Below are positions 41,174 through 49,431 of a stretch of 64,000 nucleotides of DNA, in pieces. Under the pieces are notes generated by a model. That model had not been told where the DNA came from, made no database searches, and saw only the letters and a program-made list of their open reading frames with translations. Both the position numbers and the translations under genes were made by a program. How positions within the stretch are numbered: position 1 is the stretch's first letter; each line of letters opens with the position of its first letter. The stretch lies in NCBI RefSeq assembly GCF_004348995.1, contig NZ_SMKQ01000011.1, positions 1 to 64,000 on the forward strand, written 5' to 3'. This stretch comes from Nonomuraea terrae. GTDB lineage: Bacteria; Actinomycetota; Actinomycetes; Streptosporangiales; Streptosporangiaceae.

Positions 41174-41886
41174 TTTCTGCGGCCTCTCGCGATCGACAGC
41201 CGGTAGTCGTAGCGGTCGGCGCGGTACAGGCTGATCGCGCGCTCCACCACCCGGCCGCGCGCGTCGTGCGTCACCCGTGAGACGCGCAGCGCCGGGAAGT
41301 TGTTCGGCACGCCGAGCAGCTCCGCCTGCTCACGGTTGACGACCGTGGCCGAGATCGTCTGGTCGGCGTGCTCGGGCGCGGCGCCGGCCGCCTCCAGCAC
41401 GTCGTACAGGCTCTCCACCTGTCCCCGCGAGGCCAGGTCCGGCACCAGGTGCTCGGGCACCCAGGCGTTCTCCAGGCACATCGGCTCGCCGTCGGCGGTG
41501 CGCAGCCGGGTGATGTGCACCACCGGCGTGCCGGGCTCCACGAACAGGTCGCGGGCCACGTCGATCTCGGCGGGCTCGCTCTCCAGCCGCAGCAGCTTGC
41601 CGCCCGGCACCATGCGCCGGGCCCTGATGTCCTCGCTGAACGAGCTGAACGTCAGCGACTTGGTGATCTTCCCTGAGTCGGTGACGAACGTGCCCGCCCC
41701 CTGGACGCGGTAGACGCGCCCGTCGCGCACCAGGCCCTCCACGGCCTGACGCACGGTCATGCGGCTCACGCCGTAGCGCTGCATCAGCTCCCGCTCGCTC
41801 GGCAACGGGTCGTGCGGCGCCATGTTCGTGTCGATGAGCTCGGCGAGAACGCGCCGGAGCGTCTCGTACTTGGTCTCCTGCGTCAT
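41170..41886 (-). CDS. GntR/HutC-family regulator, DasR-like
   Basis: 238 aa. The winged helix (residues 5-72) contains LPSERELMQRYGVSRMTVRQ; residues 75-235 are a UTRA domain, with SFSEDIRARRMVPGGKLLRL, GEPMCLENAWVPEHLVPDL and ISLYRADRYDYRLSIARGRR. It resembles DasR/NagR repressors, which respond to GlcNAc-6-phosphate or GlcN-6-phosphate and bind AGTGGTCTAGACCACT-like sites. Such sites occur at 31392, 44988 and (weaker) 31446 and 45064, just upstream of the three units of this locus. NanE's product is the expected effector. The gene lies inside the operon it probably regulates. Confidence 0.9.
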   Translation of the reverse strand: MTQETKYETLRRVLAELIDTNMAPHDPLPSERELMQRYGVSRMTVRQAVEGLVRDGRVYRVQGAGTFVTDSGKITKSLTFSSFSEDIRARRMVPGGKLLRLESEPAEIDVARDLFVEPGTPVVHITRLRTADGEPMCLENAWVPEHLVPDLASRGQVESLYDVLEAAGAAPEHADQTISATVVNREQAELLGVPNNFPALRVSRVTHDARGRVVERAISLYRADRYDYRLSIARGRRK

Positions 41887-42728
41887 CCTTTGACCGCTCC
41901 CTCTCCGACGCCCCGGAAGAAGAATCTCTGCAGGGCGAAGAACAACGCCAGCAACGGAACAACCGCGATCATTGTGCCCGCCGCGATGACCCGCTGGTCC
42001 GCGGTGAACGTCCCCGACAGGTACTGGATGCCCACGGTCAGCGTGTAGTTGTCCGGGGTGGACAGCACGATGAGCGGCCACAGGAACTCGTCCCAGGCGA
42101 AGACGAAGCTGAAGATCGCGACCACGGCGAGCGTGCCGCGCACCGACGGCAGGGCGACGCGCCAGAACCGCTGCCATTCGCCGGCCCCGTCGAGCATCGC
42201 CGCCTCCTCCACCTCCATCGGCAGGTTGAGGAAGCCGTTACGGCACAGCAGCACCGACAGGCCGGTCACCGCGGTCGGCAGCACCACCCCGAGCAGGGTG
42301 TCGACCAGGCCCAGCGACCGCGAGGTGAGGAAGACCGACACCATGATGACCTCGAACGGGATGATCATCGTGCCCAGGAACGCGGCGAAGACGAGCTTGC
42401 GGCCCCTGAAGTTCATCCTGGCCAGCGCGTAGCCGGCCATGGCGCCGAACACGCAGTTCGTGACGGCCGAGAGCACGGCCACGACCAGGGAGTTGAGGCC
42501 GTAGCGCCAGACGGGCACCGTGTCGGCGGCCTTGGCGTAGTTGCGCAGGGTGGGCTCGTCCGGCCACAGGTCGGGCGGGTAGCTGAAGATGCTCTCGCCC
42601 AGCCCCTTGAGCGAGGTGGACAACTGCCAGGCGAACGGGCCGATCAGCACCACGAGGACCACGAGCAGCAGCAGGTAGCGGACGGTCCGGCCGGCGATCC
42701 GGCGGGCCGCCGCGAGGGCGGGGGTCAC
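41883..42728 (-). CDS. Carbohydrate ABC transporter permease (MalG type)
   Basis: 281 aa with six membrane spans; the EAA loop reads EEAAMLDGAGEWQRFWRVAL. It begins at GTG 42728, overlapping the previous permease stop, and its end overlaps the GntR start. It forms the second membrane subunit of the locus importer (CUT1 family). As in the alpha-galactoside locus, no ATPase gene is included, so a general sugar-transport ATPase is needed. Confidence 0.9.
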   Translation of the reverse strand: MTPALAAARRIAGRTVRYLLLLVVLVVLIGPFAWQLSTSLKGLGESIFSYPPDLWPDEPTLRNYAKAADTVPVWRYGLNSLVVAVLSAVTNCVFGAMAGYALARMNFRGRKLVFAAFLGTMIIPFEVIMVSVFLTSRSLGLVDTLLGVVLPTAVTGLSVLLCRNGFLNLPMEVEEAAMLDGAGEWQRFWRVALPSVRGTLAVVAIFSFVFAWDEFLWPLIVLSTPDNYTLTVGIQYLSGTFTADQRVIAAGTMIAVVPLLALFFALQRFFFRGVGEGAVKG

Positions 42729-43603
42729 AGGCTCTCCTCCCGTCGGTTGAGCCGGGTGACCAGCAGCGAGAAGCCGAGCGTGGCGAAGAAGAGCACCAGG
42801 CTCATCGCCGAGGCGTAGCCGGCCTCGCCGCCCAGGCCGAGCCCGGCTTCGCGGATGTAGTAGACGATGCTGGCGGCCTGGCCGCCGGGGCCGGCCGAGC
42901 CGTTGCCGAGCACGTAGATCTCGGCGAACACCTTCGCGGAGGCGACCGCCGCCAGCGTGCCCACGAGCACCATGGTCGGGCGGATGGCCGGCACCGTCAC
43001 CGACCAGAACCTGCGGACCGCGCCCGCGCCGTCCACCTGGGCGGCCTCGTGGTGCTCGCGCGGCACGTTCGCCAGAGCGGCCAGGTAGACGACCATGTAG
43101 TAGCCGAGCCCCTTCCAGATCGTCACGCCGATCGCGCTGAGCAGCAGCAGGTCGGCGTCGGTCAGGAAGGGCAGCGGCTCGCTGATCAGGTGCAGGCCGC
43201 GCAGCGCGGCGTTGACCAGGCCGTCGCTCGACAGCAGCCACGACCAGATCAGGCCGACGACCACCATGGAGGCGACGACCGGCGAGTAGAACAGCGCGCG
43301 GAAGAACCCGACGGCGAAGATCTTCTTCTCCACCAGCAGCGCCAGCAGCAGCGGCAGCGTGACCATCGCGGGGACGCAGACGACGACGTACAACCCGGTG
43401 TTGCGCAGCGCCTGCCAGAAGCGTTCGTCCTCGGCCAGCCGGGAGAAGTTCTCCAGGCCGGTGAACGTGCCGCCGCCCAGCGTCGTGGCGTTGGTGAAGG
43501 CCAGCACGGCCGTGTTGACGAACGGCCCGAGCGAGAAGACGAGCGCGACCACCAGGGCCGGGGCGACGAACAACCATGGGGTGGCCGGTCGGCGGCCGAT
43601 CAT
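42725..43603 (-). CDS. Carbohydrate ABC transporter permease (MalF type)
   Basis: 292 aa, six spans. The N-terminus PWLFVAPALVVALVFSLGPF and the EAA-like loop EAAQVDGAGAVRRFWSVTVP (about 195-215) mark the MalF/UgpA class. It starts 61 bases after the binding-protein gene and overlaps the MalG partner by four bases. Confidence 0.9.
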   Translation of the reverse strand: MIGRRPATPWLFVAPALVVALVFSLGPFVNTAVLAFTNATTLGGGTFTGLENFSRLAEDERFWQALRNTGLYVVVCVPAMVTLPLLLALLVEKKIFAVGFFRALFYSPVVASMVVVGLIWSWLLSSDGLVNAALRGLHLISEPLPFLTDADLLLLSAIGVTIWKGLGYYMVVYLAALANVPREHHEAAQVDGAGAVRRFWSVTVPAIRPTMVLVGTLAAVASAKVFAEIYVLGNGSAGPGGQAASIVYYIREAGLGLGGEAGYASAMSLVLFFATLGFSLLVTRLNRREESL

Positions 43604-43664
43604 GGGAGGACCTTTCGTGAGGAGCGGGCCGGTCCCGGCGCGGACGTCCGGGACCGGGGCGGGA

Positions 43665-44960
43665 TCAGGAGCCGGTGATCTGGCCGGCCTCCTCCACCGC
43701 CTGGTCCAGCGCCTCCTTGGCGCTCAGCTCGCCCTGCAGCGCGAGCTGGACCTTGCCGACGACCATCTTCTTGACCCGGTCGTCGTACTCCACGGGGGTC
43801 AGGTTCGCGGCGTTCTGCATCGCGGCGGCCGACAGCTTGCGCGCCTCGCCCTCGGGCGTGCCGTCGCTCGACGCGAAGTACGGGTCCTTCAGCGCCTCGC
43901 TCACGCTCGGCAGCACCGTGGTGACCTTGGCGAAGGCGAGCTGGTTCGCGCCGTCGGTCATGTACTTGGCGAACTTGATGGCGGCCGCCTGGTTCGGGCT
44001 GGACTTCGGCACCAGCAGGCCCATCACCGACATGTTCGCCACGCCGTCGGGGCCGGTGATCTGGGGGCCGACGCCGGTCGCCGCGGCGATGTCCGGGGCG
44101 TTCTCCTTGACGATCGTCAGGAAGTTCGGCCCGCTCGGGTAGAGCGCGATCTTGCCGGCCTGGTAGGCCTCGTTCTCCTTGGCGTGGTCCTGGGTGAGGG
44201 AGTCCTTGGCGAACGCGCCGTCCTGGTAGAGCTTGGCCAGCCGCTCGACGTGGGCGACCGCCTCGGGGGTGTTGAACGCCCACGAGCCGCTCTCGTCCAG
44301 CATCGGGACGCCGAGCTTGGCCAGGTCGGTGTGGAAGCGGTTCTCCAGCGCGGGGTGCAGCCCGTAGAAGTCGCCCTTGCCCTTTTCGGCGATCTTCTCC
44401 GCGGTGGCGTAGAGCTCGTCCAGCGTCGCCGGCGGCTTGTCCGGGTCCAGGCCCGCCTGCTCGAAGAGCTTCTTGTTGTACATGGTCACCTCGGAGGTGA
44501 GGTACCAGGGGAAGCCGAACGAGCCGGTCAGGCCGCGCACCTTGAAGGCGTCCCAGGCGCCGGGCACGTACAGGGGCTTGGCGTCGGCCGCCGCGCTCTC
44601 CAGGTCGACGAAGACACCCTGGGCCTCCAGCGGCTGGGCGAAGCTGGGGTTGAGGTTGACGACGTCGGGCAGCTTGCCGGCTGCCGCGTCGGCGACCAGC
44701 TTCTCCTGTGCGCCCTGGAAGGGGATGTCGACCCACTCGACGTCGATGTCCTTGTTCGCCGACTCGAACGCGGCCACCGTCTTCTCGATGTAGTCGGTGA
44801 ACGTCGGCTTGAGCTGCAGGGTCTGGAAAACGATCTTCGCGGGGCCGGTCGACTGCTGCTGCGGGGTCTGCTGCTCGGCGCCGCCGAGGCCGCAGGCGGA
44901 CACGGCCAGGGCGAGCCCGGCCAGGCCGGCGGCCAGCCGGACGGGAACGGTCGTACGCAT
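43665..44960 (-). CDS. Sugar ABC transporter substrate-binding lipoprotein
   Basis: 431 aa from the ATG at 44960 (CTGGAG upstream). The signal sequence ends in the lipobox VSAC with Cys23. The mature protein shows QTLQLKPTFTDYIEKTVAAF, VEWVDIPFQGAQEKLVADAA, GKLPDVVNLNPSFAQPLEAQ, GFPWYLTSEVTMYNKKLFEQ and KITLYPSGPNF-like stretches of the CUT1 binding proteins. It is the first gene of the nine-gene operon and has a strong operator 28 bases upstream. The ligand is inferred to be an oligosaccharide released by the two secreted glycosidases. Confidence 0.9.
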   Translation of the reverse strand: MRTTVPVRLAAGLAGLALAVSACGLGGAEQQTPQQQSTGPAKIVFQTLQLKPTFTDYIEKTVAAFESANKDIDVEWVDIPFQGAQEKLVADAAAGKLPDVVNLNPSFAQPLEAQGVFVDLESAAADAKPLYVPGAWDAFKVRGLTGSFGFPWYLTSEVTMYNKKLFEQAGLDPDKPPATLDELYATAEKIAEKGKGDFYGLHPALENRFHTDLAKLGVPMLDESGSWAFNTPEAVAHVERLAKLYQDGAFAKDSLTQDHAKENEAYQAGKIALYPSGPNFLTIVKENAPDIAAATGVGPQITGPDGVANMSVMGLLVPKSSPNQAAAIKFAKYMTDGANQLAFAKVTTVLPSVSEALKDPYFASSDGTPEGEARKLSAAAMQNAANLTPVEYDDRVKKMVVGKVQLALQGELSAKEALDQAVEEAGQITGS

Positions 44961-44987
44961 GGTGCTCCAGGGGGGAGGGGTGGGCGA

Positions 44988-45003
44988 AGTGGTCCGTACC
45001 ACT
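44988..45003. promoter_or_regulatory. DasR-like GntR operator AGTGGTCCGTACCACT
   Basis: AGTGGT-CCGT-ACCACT has perfect 6-base arms, the same as at 31392-31407. It lies 28 bases upstream of the binding-protein start (leftward operon) and 143 bases upstream of the rightward glycosidase start, so it can govern both directions. Confidence 0.75.
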
Positions 45004-45063
45004 AGCCGGAAAGTGTGGACGTACTGGCAATTACCTGTCAATATGCTGCCTGATCGATTCGGA

Positions 45064-45079
45064 ATCTGTCCGTACCACT
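45064..45079. promoter_or_regulatory. Weaker operator copy in the same divergent region
   Basis: ATCTGT-CCGT-ACCACT keeps the right arm exactly, the same CCGT centre as the strong site, and 3 of 6 bases in the left arm. It lies 67 bases upstream of the glycosidase ATG at 45146 and 76 bases from the strong copy, repeating the strong-plus-weak pattern seen at 31392 and 31446. Confidence 0.5.
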
Positions 45080-45145
45080 TCTTTCAATGGTCTGGGCCCC
45101 GCGTGCCCCACGGCCGGCATCGATCCCCCTTGAGATGGGAGTCCT

Positions 45146-46849
45146 ATGCGGATGCTCACCCCCCACGCCCTGCGCGGACGGCTCGTCGCCGCGGCCTGCC
45201 TGGCGGTCGCGCTCGTCGTGTCCCTGGCCCCGCCGGCGAGCGCCTCACCGCCCGCGGACCGGGCGCGCCACGCACTCCTGGAAAGCCTGTACGGCCACGC
45301 GTACTGGAATTCGCGGATCCTCTGGTACGACCTCGCGGCGAACCTGAAGCGGCTCGACACCCGCGCGGAGGTGCGCGACATCGTCGCCAAGACCGCGCAG
45401 GCCGGCTTCGACACCGTCGTGGTGGACGTGAAGAACTACACCGGCTACGTCGCCTACGACTCGGCGATCGCGCCGCACCTGTCCACCACGAAGATCCCGT
45501 CGTACCAGGGCTATCCGGCCGGCTACGACCTGCTGCGCACCGTGATCGAGGAGGGTCACGCGGCCGGGCTCGACGTGATCGCCGCGGTCAACGTCTTCAG
45601 CGAGGGCCAGAACACCTACAAGGACGGGCCGGCCTTCGAACACCCCGAGTGGCAGACCAGGTACCAGCACGCCAGGCGGGTGGTGACCGCGCCCAGCGGG
45701 GCGACGCACCCGCTGTCCGGAGTCGACGGCGCGCGCGGTGACCAGCAGCTCGTCGCCTTCACCCCGGCGGCGTACGAGGTCTCGCCGGCGAACCAGTGGG
45801 GTGTCGAGGCGCAGGTGCGCGACGGCGTGGTCACCCAGCTGACCGACCGGCGCGGCGGCGCCCCCGCGGTGGCGGTGCCCGACGACGGGTACGTGCTGTC
45901 CGGCCACGGAGCCGCGGCCGACTGGCTGCTCGCCCACCTAAACGTGGGCGACGAGGCCGGCGTCTCCGCCGAGACCTCGATCGTCCCCGCCGCCGAGTAC
46001 CCGACCTCCTCCACGTTCGTCAACCCGATCAACCCGGACGTGCAGCGGTACGAGCTGAGCGTGATCGAGGAGATCGCCCGCGAGTACGACGTGGACGGCA
46101 TCTCACTGGACCGCACCCGCTACTCCAACGTCGACGCCGACTTCAGCGACGCCAGCCGGCAGGCGTTCGAGCGCTACCTCGGCAGCGAGGTGCGGAACTG
46201 GCCCTCCGACGTGTTCCGGTACGAGCTGGACGGCTTCACCCAGAAGCGCGTCGAGGGCCAGCTCTACAAGAAGTGGATCGAGTGGCGGGCGGGCAACATC
46301 GGCGCGTTCTTCGAGCGTGCCGAGCGGCTCGTCCACGGCATCGACCCCGGCCTGATCTACACCGACTACGTCGGGGCCTGGTATCCCGAGTACTACGCGG
46401 AAGGGGTCAACTGGGGCAGCCGCCATTACCACCCGCCGTACGCGTGGGCGAGCGAGGACTACCACCGCACCGGGTACGCGGAGACGATGGACTTCCTGAT
46501 GACCGGGACGTACTTCACGGCCATCACGAAGGACGAGGCGGTGGCCGAGGGCCAGCCGGCCCCGTGGTACTCCGTGGAGGGCTCCGCCGAGCTCGCCACC
46601 GAGGCGATCGACGAGGCCACGTTCACCTACGCGAGCCTCTACCTCCTGCAGTACGAGGGCGATCCGGACAAGTTCCGCCGCGCGCTGCGGATGGCGCTGG
46701 ACAAGACGCACGGCATCATGCTCTTCGACCTCGTCTACCTGGAGCAGTACGACTGGTGGGACGTGGTCGCGGACGAGTTCGGCCACGGCCCGCACCGCCC
46801 CCCGCACGAGAACCCGGCCTACCGGGCCATGCTCACCAACGACCGCTGA
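45146..46849 (+). CDS. Secreted GHL10-type glycoside hydrolase
   Basis: 567 aa. The signal peptide has an Arg-rich start, a hydrophobic core and cleavage near ASASPP (residue 33). The barrel is visible from about residue 47: SRILWYDLAANLKRL, GFDTVVVDVKNYTGYVAYDS, LDVIAAVNVFSEGQNTY, EYDVDGISLDRTRYSNVDAD with conserved Asp, and MDFLMTGTYFTA. A module with DGYVLSGHGAAADWLLAHLN (about 250-270) is inserted in the barrel and resembles the VLSGHG module in the 31502 protein. GHL10 proteins in other bacteria cleave peptidoglycan or related glycans. ATG after GGGAG. Divergent from the importer operon with GntR sites between, so it is the intact extracellular enzyme of the regulon. Confidence 0.85.
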   Translation: MRMLTPHALRGRLVAAACLAVALVVSLAPPASASPPADRARHALLESLYGHAYWNSRILWYDLAANLKRLDTRAEVRDIVAKTAQAGFDTVVVDVKNYTGYVAYDSAIAPHLSTTKIPSYQGYPAGYDLLRTVIEEGHAAGLDVIAAVNVFSEGQNTYKDGPAFEHPEWQTRYQHARRVVTAPSGATHPLSGVDGARGDQQLVAFTPAAYEVSPANQWGVEAQVRDGVVTQLTDRRGGAPAVAVPDDGYVLSGHGAAADWLLAHLNVGDEAGVSAETSIVPAAEYPTSSTFVNPINPDVQRYELSVIEEIAREYDVDGISLDRTRYSNVDADFSDASRQAFERYLGSEVRNWPSDVFRYELDGFTQKRVEGQLYKKWIEWRAGNIGAFFERAERLVHGIDPGLIYTDYVGAWYPEYYAEGVNWGSRHYHPPYAWASEDYHRTGYAETMDFLMTGTYFTAITKDEAVAEGQPAPWYSVEGSAELATEAIDEATFTYASLYLLQYEGDPDKFRRALRMALDKTHGIMLFDLVYLEQYDWWDVVADEFGHGPHRPPHENPAYRAMLTNDR

Positions 46850-46878
46850 CCCAGCGGACGCGTCCACCCCTCACGCTG

Positions 46879-46914
46879 ACCCGCGGCCTGCCCACGATCG
46901 GCAGGGCCGCGGGT
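46879..46914 (+). terminator. Terminator hairpin after the secreted glycosidase
   Basis: Arms ACCCGCGGCCTGCC (46879-46892) and GGCAGGGCCGCGGGT (46900-46914) pair along almost their whole length with one bulge and a 7-base loop. It lies 30 bases past the stop. There is no T-run. The rest of the gap to 47033 shows nothing else. Confidence 0.7.
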
Positions 46915-47033
46915 CGAGGCGTGCGCGCGAGGGAAAACCCGCCCTGACCGACAGCTGGCGGCCTGGAAGACGCACGAGACCGTCGGTCCTGGCCTGGCTC
47001 AAGCGGCCACGAGAGGAATGCGCCGGGGCGCGG

Positions 47034-47498
47034 TCAGGTGGCGTCACCCACCTGTTCGGTCAGCCGCTCCAGACCGCTCTTGATGAGCCGCCCGTACTCG
47101 TCGTCGCCGAGCGCGCCGATCTGGGCCCGCGCCTGCTGGAGGTGCTCGCGGGCGCGGCCGAGATCGCCCAGCTTGCGATAGCACTCGCTCAGGTTGAGAT
47201 GCAACGACGGATACAGGCCGGCCACCGAAAGCGGCACCCCCGCTTGGGCCACCCGCTCATCGGTGATCAGGCCGACGGCGGCAAGCGCCCGCAGATCCCA
47301 CATCAGCTCCTCGTGCACGTCGTCCTGCACGTCGGCCATCGAGTGGGCAAGGACGCAAACATGCAGCGGGTCGCCTTGCTCGCCGCCGATGTCGTCCCAG
47401 ATCTGCGCGAACAGCTCGCGAGCGGCTTCGCGCTCACCTCGGTGGTGATGCAGCTCCACCCCCTGGCCGATCCGGGTGAGCGTCGGGTCGGTGTTCAT
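47034..47498 (-). CDS. Small tetratricopeptide-repeat-like protein
   Basis: 154 aa, helical. Residues 1-45 and 80-145 have paired-helix spacing, notably PSLHLNLSECYRKLGDLGRA followed by EHLQQARAQIGALGDDEYGR, a TPR-like unit. The family is a common actinobacterial small TPR protein of unknown function. The ATG at 47498 follows AAGGAG at good spacing; an upstream extension is open but lacks coding character. It is probably cytoplasmic and monocistronic. Confidence 0.75.
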   Translation of the reverse strand: MNTDPTLTRIGQGVELHHHRGEREAARELFAQIWDDIGGEQGDPLHVCVLAHSMADVQDDVHEELMWDLRALAAVGLITDERVAQAGVPLSVAGLYPSLHLNLSECYRKLGDLGRAREHLQQARAQIGALGDDEYGRLIKSGLERLTEQVGDAT

Positions 47499-47819
47499 GA
47501 GCGGCTCCTTCTCCGGCGTGGTATCCGCGTGCCAGCCTACTTGGCTGACGTGGCTTGATGACCTTCGAATTTCTGGCCTGGCCAGGTCGCTCGACAACCC
47601 CGGACGAGCGGCTTCCGCCGACGCGTCTCGGTGGAGTCCCCGCCACGAAAAGTGCCCGCAGCGACCCCTGGACGGCGGGGCATCCGGGGCCGGCCGCCGC
47701 TGATCCCTGCTCGACCAGCCGCCCCCAAGGCCCCATCCCCTCTCGCGCTGGACGTCTCCTATGCAACCGCATAGCATCCTGTCCGCACGAACAATTCTCT
47801 ATGCGAATGGACAGGAGCC
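47499..47819. other. Divergent intergenic region upstream of the TetR gene
   Basis: 321 bases between the TPR-like gene and the TetR gene. I see no gene in it; several short frames are open but lack codon bias. The right end contains the TetR-type dyad (47759-47774) and a second partial copy (CTATGCG at 47799-47805). An inverted pair CTGTCC / GGACAG (47779-47784 and 47809-47814) spans the likely promoter. Confidence 0.6.
47759..47774. promoter_or_regulatory. Candidate TetR operator CTATGC-AACC-GCATAG
   Basis: Perfect 6-bp arms with a 4-base centre lie 46 bases before the TetR start; CTATGC recurs at 47799-47804. TetR regulators of exporters normally repress their own operon, so this is the likely operator for 47820-51026. 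Confidence 0.6.
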
Positions 47820-48515
47820 ATGGGCAGTGACGACATCAGACCGGACCCTGAGGACCTGACCGCTCGCGCGCGGATCAGAGACGCGGCCCTGCGGCATTTC
47901 GGGGAGCACGGCTTCGAGAGGGCGACAACCCGGGCGATCGCCGAGACCGCGGGCGTCTCCCCGGGACTGCTGCGCCATCACTTCGGGTCCAAGCAGGCGC
48001 TGCGCGAGGCGTGCGACGCCCACCTGGTCAAGCTGATCAGCAGGATCAACGAGCAGGTAGGCGCCGACACGGCCGCCGGCGGCATGAACGGCGTGAACTA
48101 CGTCGCGGCCTCCATGGCGGCCCTCGGCCCCTACCAGCGATACCTGGCGCGCGCCCTGACCGAGGGATGGGCCGAGCCGGTGTTCGACGCGATGGTCCAG
48201 ATGAGCGAGCAGTGGCTCGCGGGGCTCGACGAGCGCCGCTCCGATCCTCCCTTCACCGACCGCAAGGCCAGGGCGACGGTGGGCACGGCGATGGCGCTGG
48301 CCGTCGGAATCCTCCGCCGACACGTGTCCCGAGGGCTGGGCGTCGACGTGTCCAGCCAGGAAGGCGCCCACCTGCTCGCCCTGACCGTGCTCGACCTCTA
48401 CTCCCACCCCTGGCTCAGCCCTGAGGAGGCCGCCGCGTACCGCGACGCCCTGGACAGGACCCGGACAGACCCCGGAGCCGCACTCCGTTCGCCCGAGGAG
48501 CATCCCGATGAGTGA
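47820..48515 (+). CDS. TetR-family transcriptional regulator
   Basis: 231 aa. The helix-turn-helix is at residues 15-62: [53 protein letters not shown]. The C-terminal ligand domain contains a [20 protein letters not shown] segment. It overlaps the ABC ATPase gene by 8 bases, so the three genes are one operon and it most likely senses the exported compound. Confidence 0.9.
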   Translation: MGSDDIRPDPEDLTARARIRDAALRHFGEHGFERATTRAIAETAGVSPGLLRHHFGSKQALREACDAHLVKLISRINEQVGADTAAGGMNGVNYVAASMAALGPYQRYLARALTEGWAEPVFDAMVQMSEQWLAGLDERRSDPPFTDRKARATVGTAMALAVGILRRHVSRGLGVDVSSQEGAHLLALTVLDLYSHPWLSPEEAAAYRDALDRTRTDPGAALRSPEEHPDE

Positions 48516-49431
48516 CGCGATGTCGGTAACAGGCCTGGTCAAGACGTTCGGCACCACCCGCGCGCTGGACGGGCTCGATCTCGTCGTGGGAACCGGAGAG
48601 GTGCACGGCTTCCTGGGGCCCAACGGCGCGGGCAAGAGCACCGCGATCCGCATCCTGCTCGGCCTGCTTCGCGCCGACGCGGGCACCGCCCGGCTGCTCG
48701 GCGGCGATCCGTGGGCCGACGCGACGCGGCTGCACCGCAGGCTGGCCTACGTGCCCGGAGACGTCACGCTGTGGCCTCAGTTGTCCGGCGGCGAGGTGAT
48801 CGACCTGCTCGGACGGCTGCGCGGCGGGCTCGACGAGCGGCGCCGCGCCGAGCTGCTGGAGCGCTTCGACCTGGACCCCCGCAAGAAGTGCCGTGCCTAC
48901 TCCAAGGGCAACCGGCAGAAGGTCGCCCTGATCGCCGCGCTGGCCTCCGACGTCGAGCTGCTCATCCTCGACGAGCCCACCAGCGGTCTGGACCCCCTGA
49001 TGGAGGAGGTCTTCCGCGAGACGGTACGCCAGGAGCAGCGCCGCGGAAACCGGACCGTACTGCTGTCCAGCCACATCCTGGCCGAGGTCGAGGCGCTGTG
49101 CGACCGGGTGACCATCATCAAGGACGGGCGCACGGTCGAAACCGGCACCCTGGCCGGCCTGCGCCATCTCACCCGCACCTCCATCCAGGCCGACCTGGCG
49201 GCGCCGCCGGAGGGGCTGGCCGGCCTGCCCGGCGTGCACGACCTGCGCACCGAGGGCAGCCGGGTGTGGTTCGACGTCGACACCACGGACCTGGACGCCG
49301 TGCTGCGCCACCTCACCGGCACCGGCGTACGCGGTCTTGTCAGCCGGCCCCCCACCCTGGAGGAGCTGTTCCTTCGGCACTACGACCGCACCGGCAGGAA
49401 CGACGGGCGACAGGTAGGAGCGGCACGATGA
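48508..49431 (+). CDS. ABC exporter ATP-binding protein
   Basis: 307 aa. Walker [10 protein letters not shown] (about residues 37-45), an unusual signature segment [20 protein letters not shown] in place of LSGGQ, Walker [13 protein letters not shown], and the switch His in LSSHIL. The C-terminal 90 residues ([20 protein letters not shown]) form the regulatory extension of the drug-exporter (DrrA/CcmA-like) group. It pairs with the large permease downstream (ATGA overlap). Confidence 0.9.
   Translation: MSDAMSVTGLVKTFGTTRALDGLDLVVGTGEVHGFLGPNGAGKSTAIRILLGLLRADAGTARLLGGDPWADATRLHRRLAYVPGDVTLWPQLSGGEVIDLLGRLRGGLDERRRAELLERFDLDPRKKCRAYSKGNRQKVALIAALASDVELLILDEPTSGLDPLMEEVFRETVRQEQRRGNRTVLLSSHILAEVEALCDRVTIIKDGRTVETGTLAGLRHLTRTSIQADLAAPPEGLAGLPGVHDLRTEGSRVWFDVDTTDLDAVLRHLTGTGVRGLVSRPPTLEELFLRHYDRTGRNDGRQVGAAR

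Noticed and set aside
43604-43664. Possible attenuating hairpin between the binding-protein and permease genes
   Set aside because: The GC-rich 61-base gap can fold weakly (CCGG-rich arms) but shows no stem as clear as those listed elsewhere.
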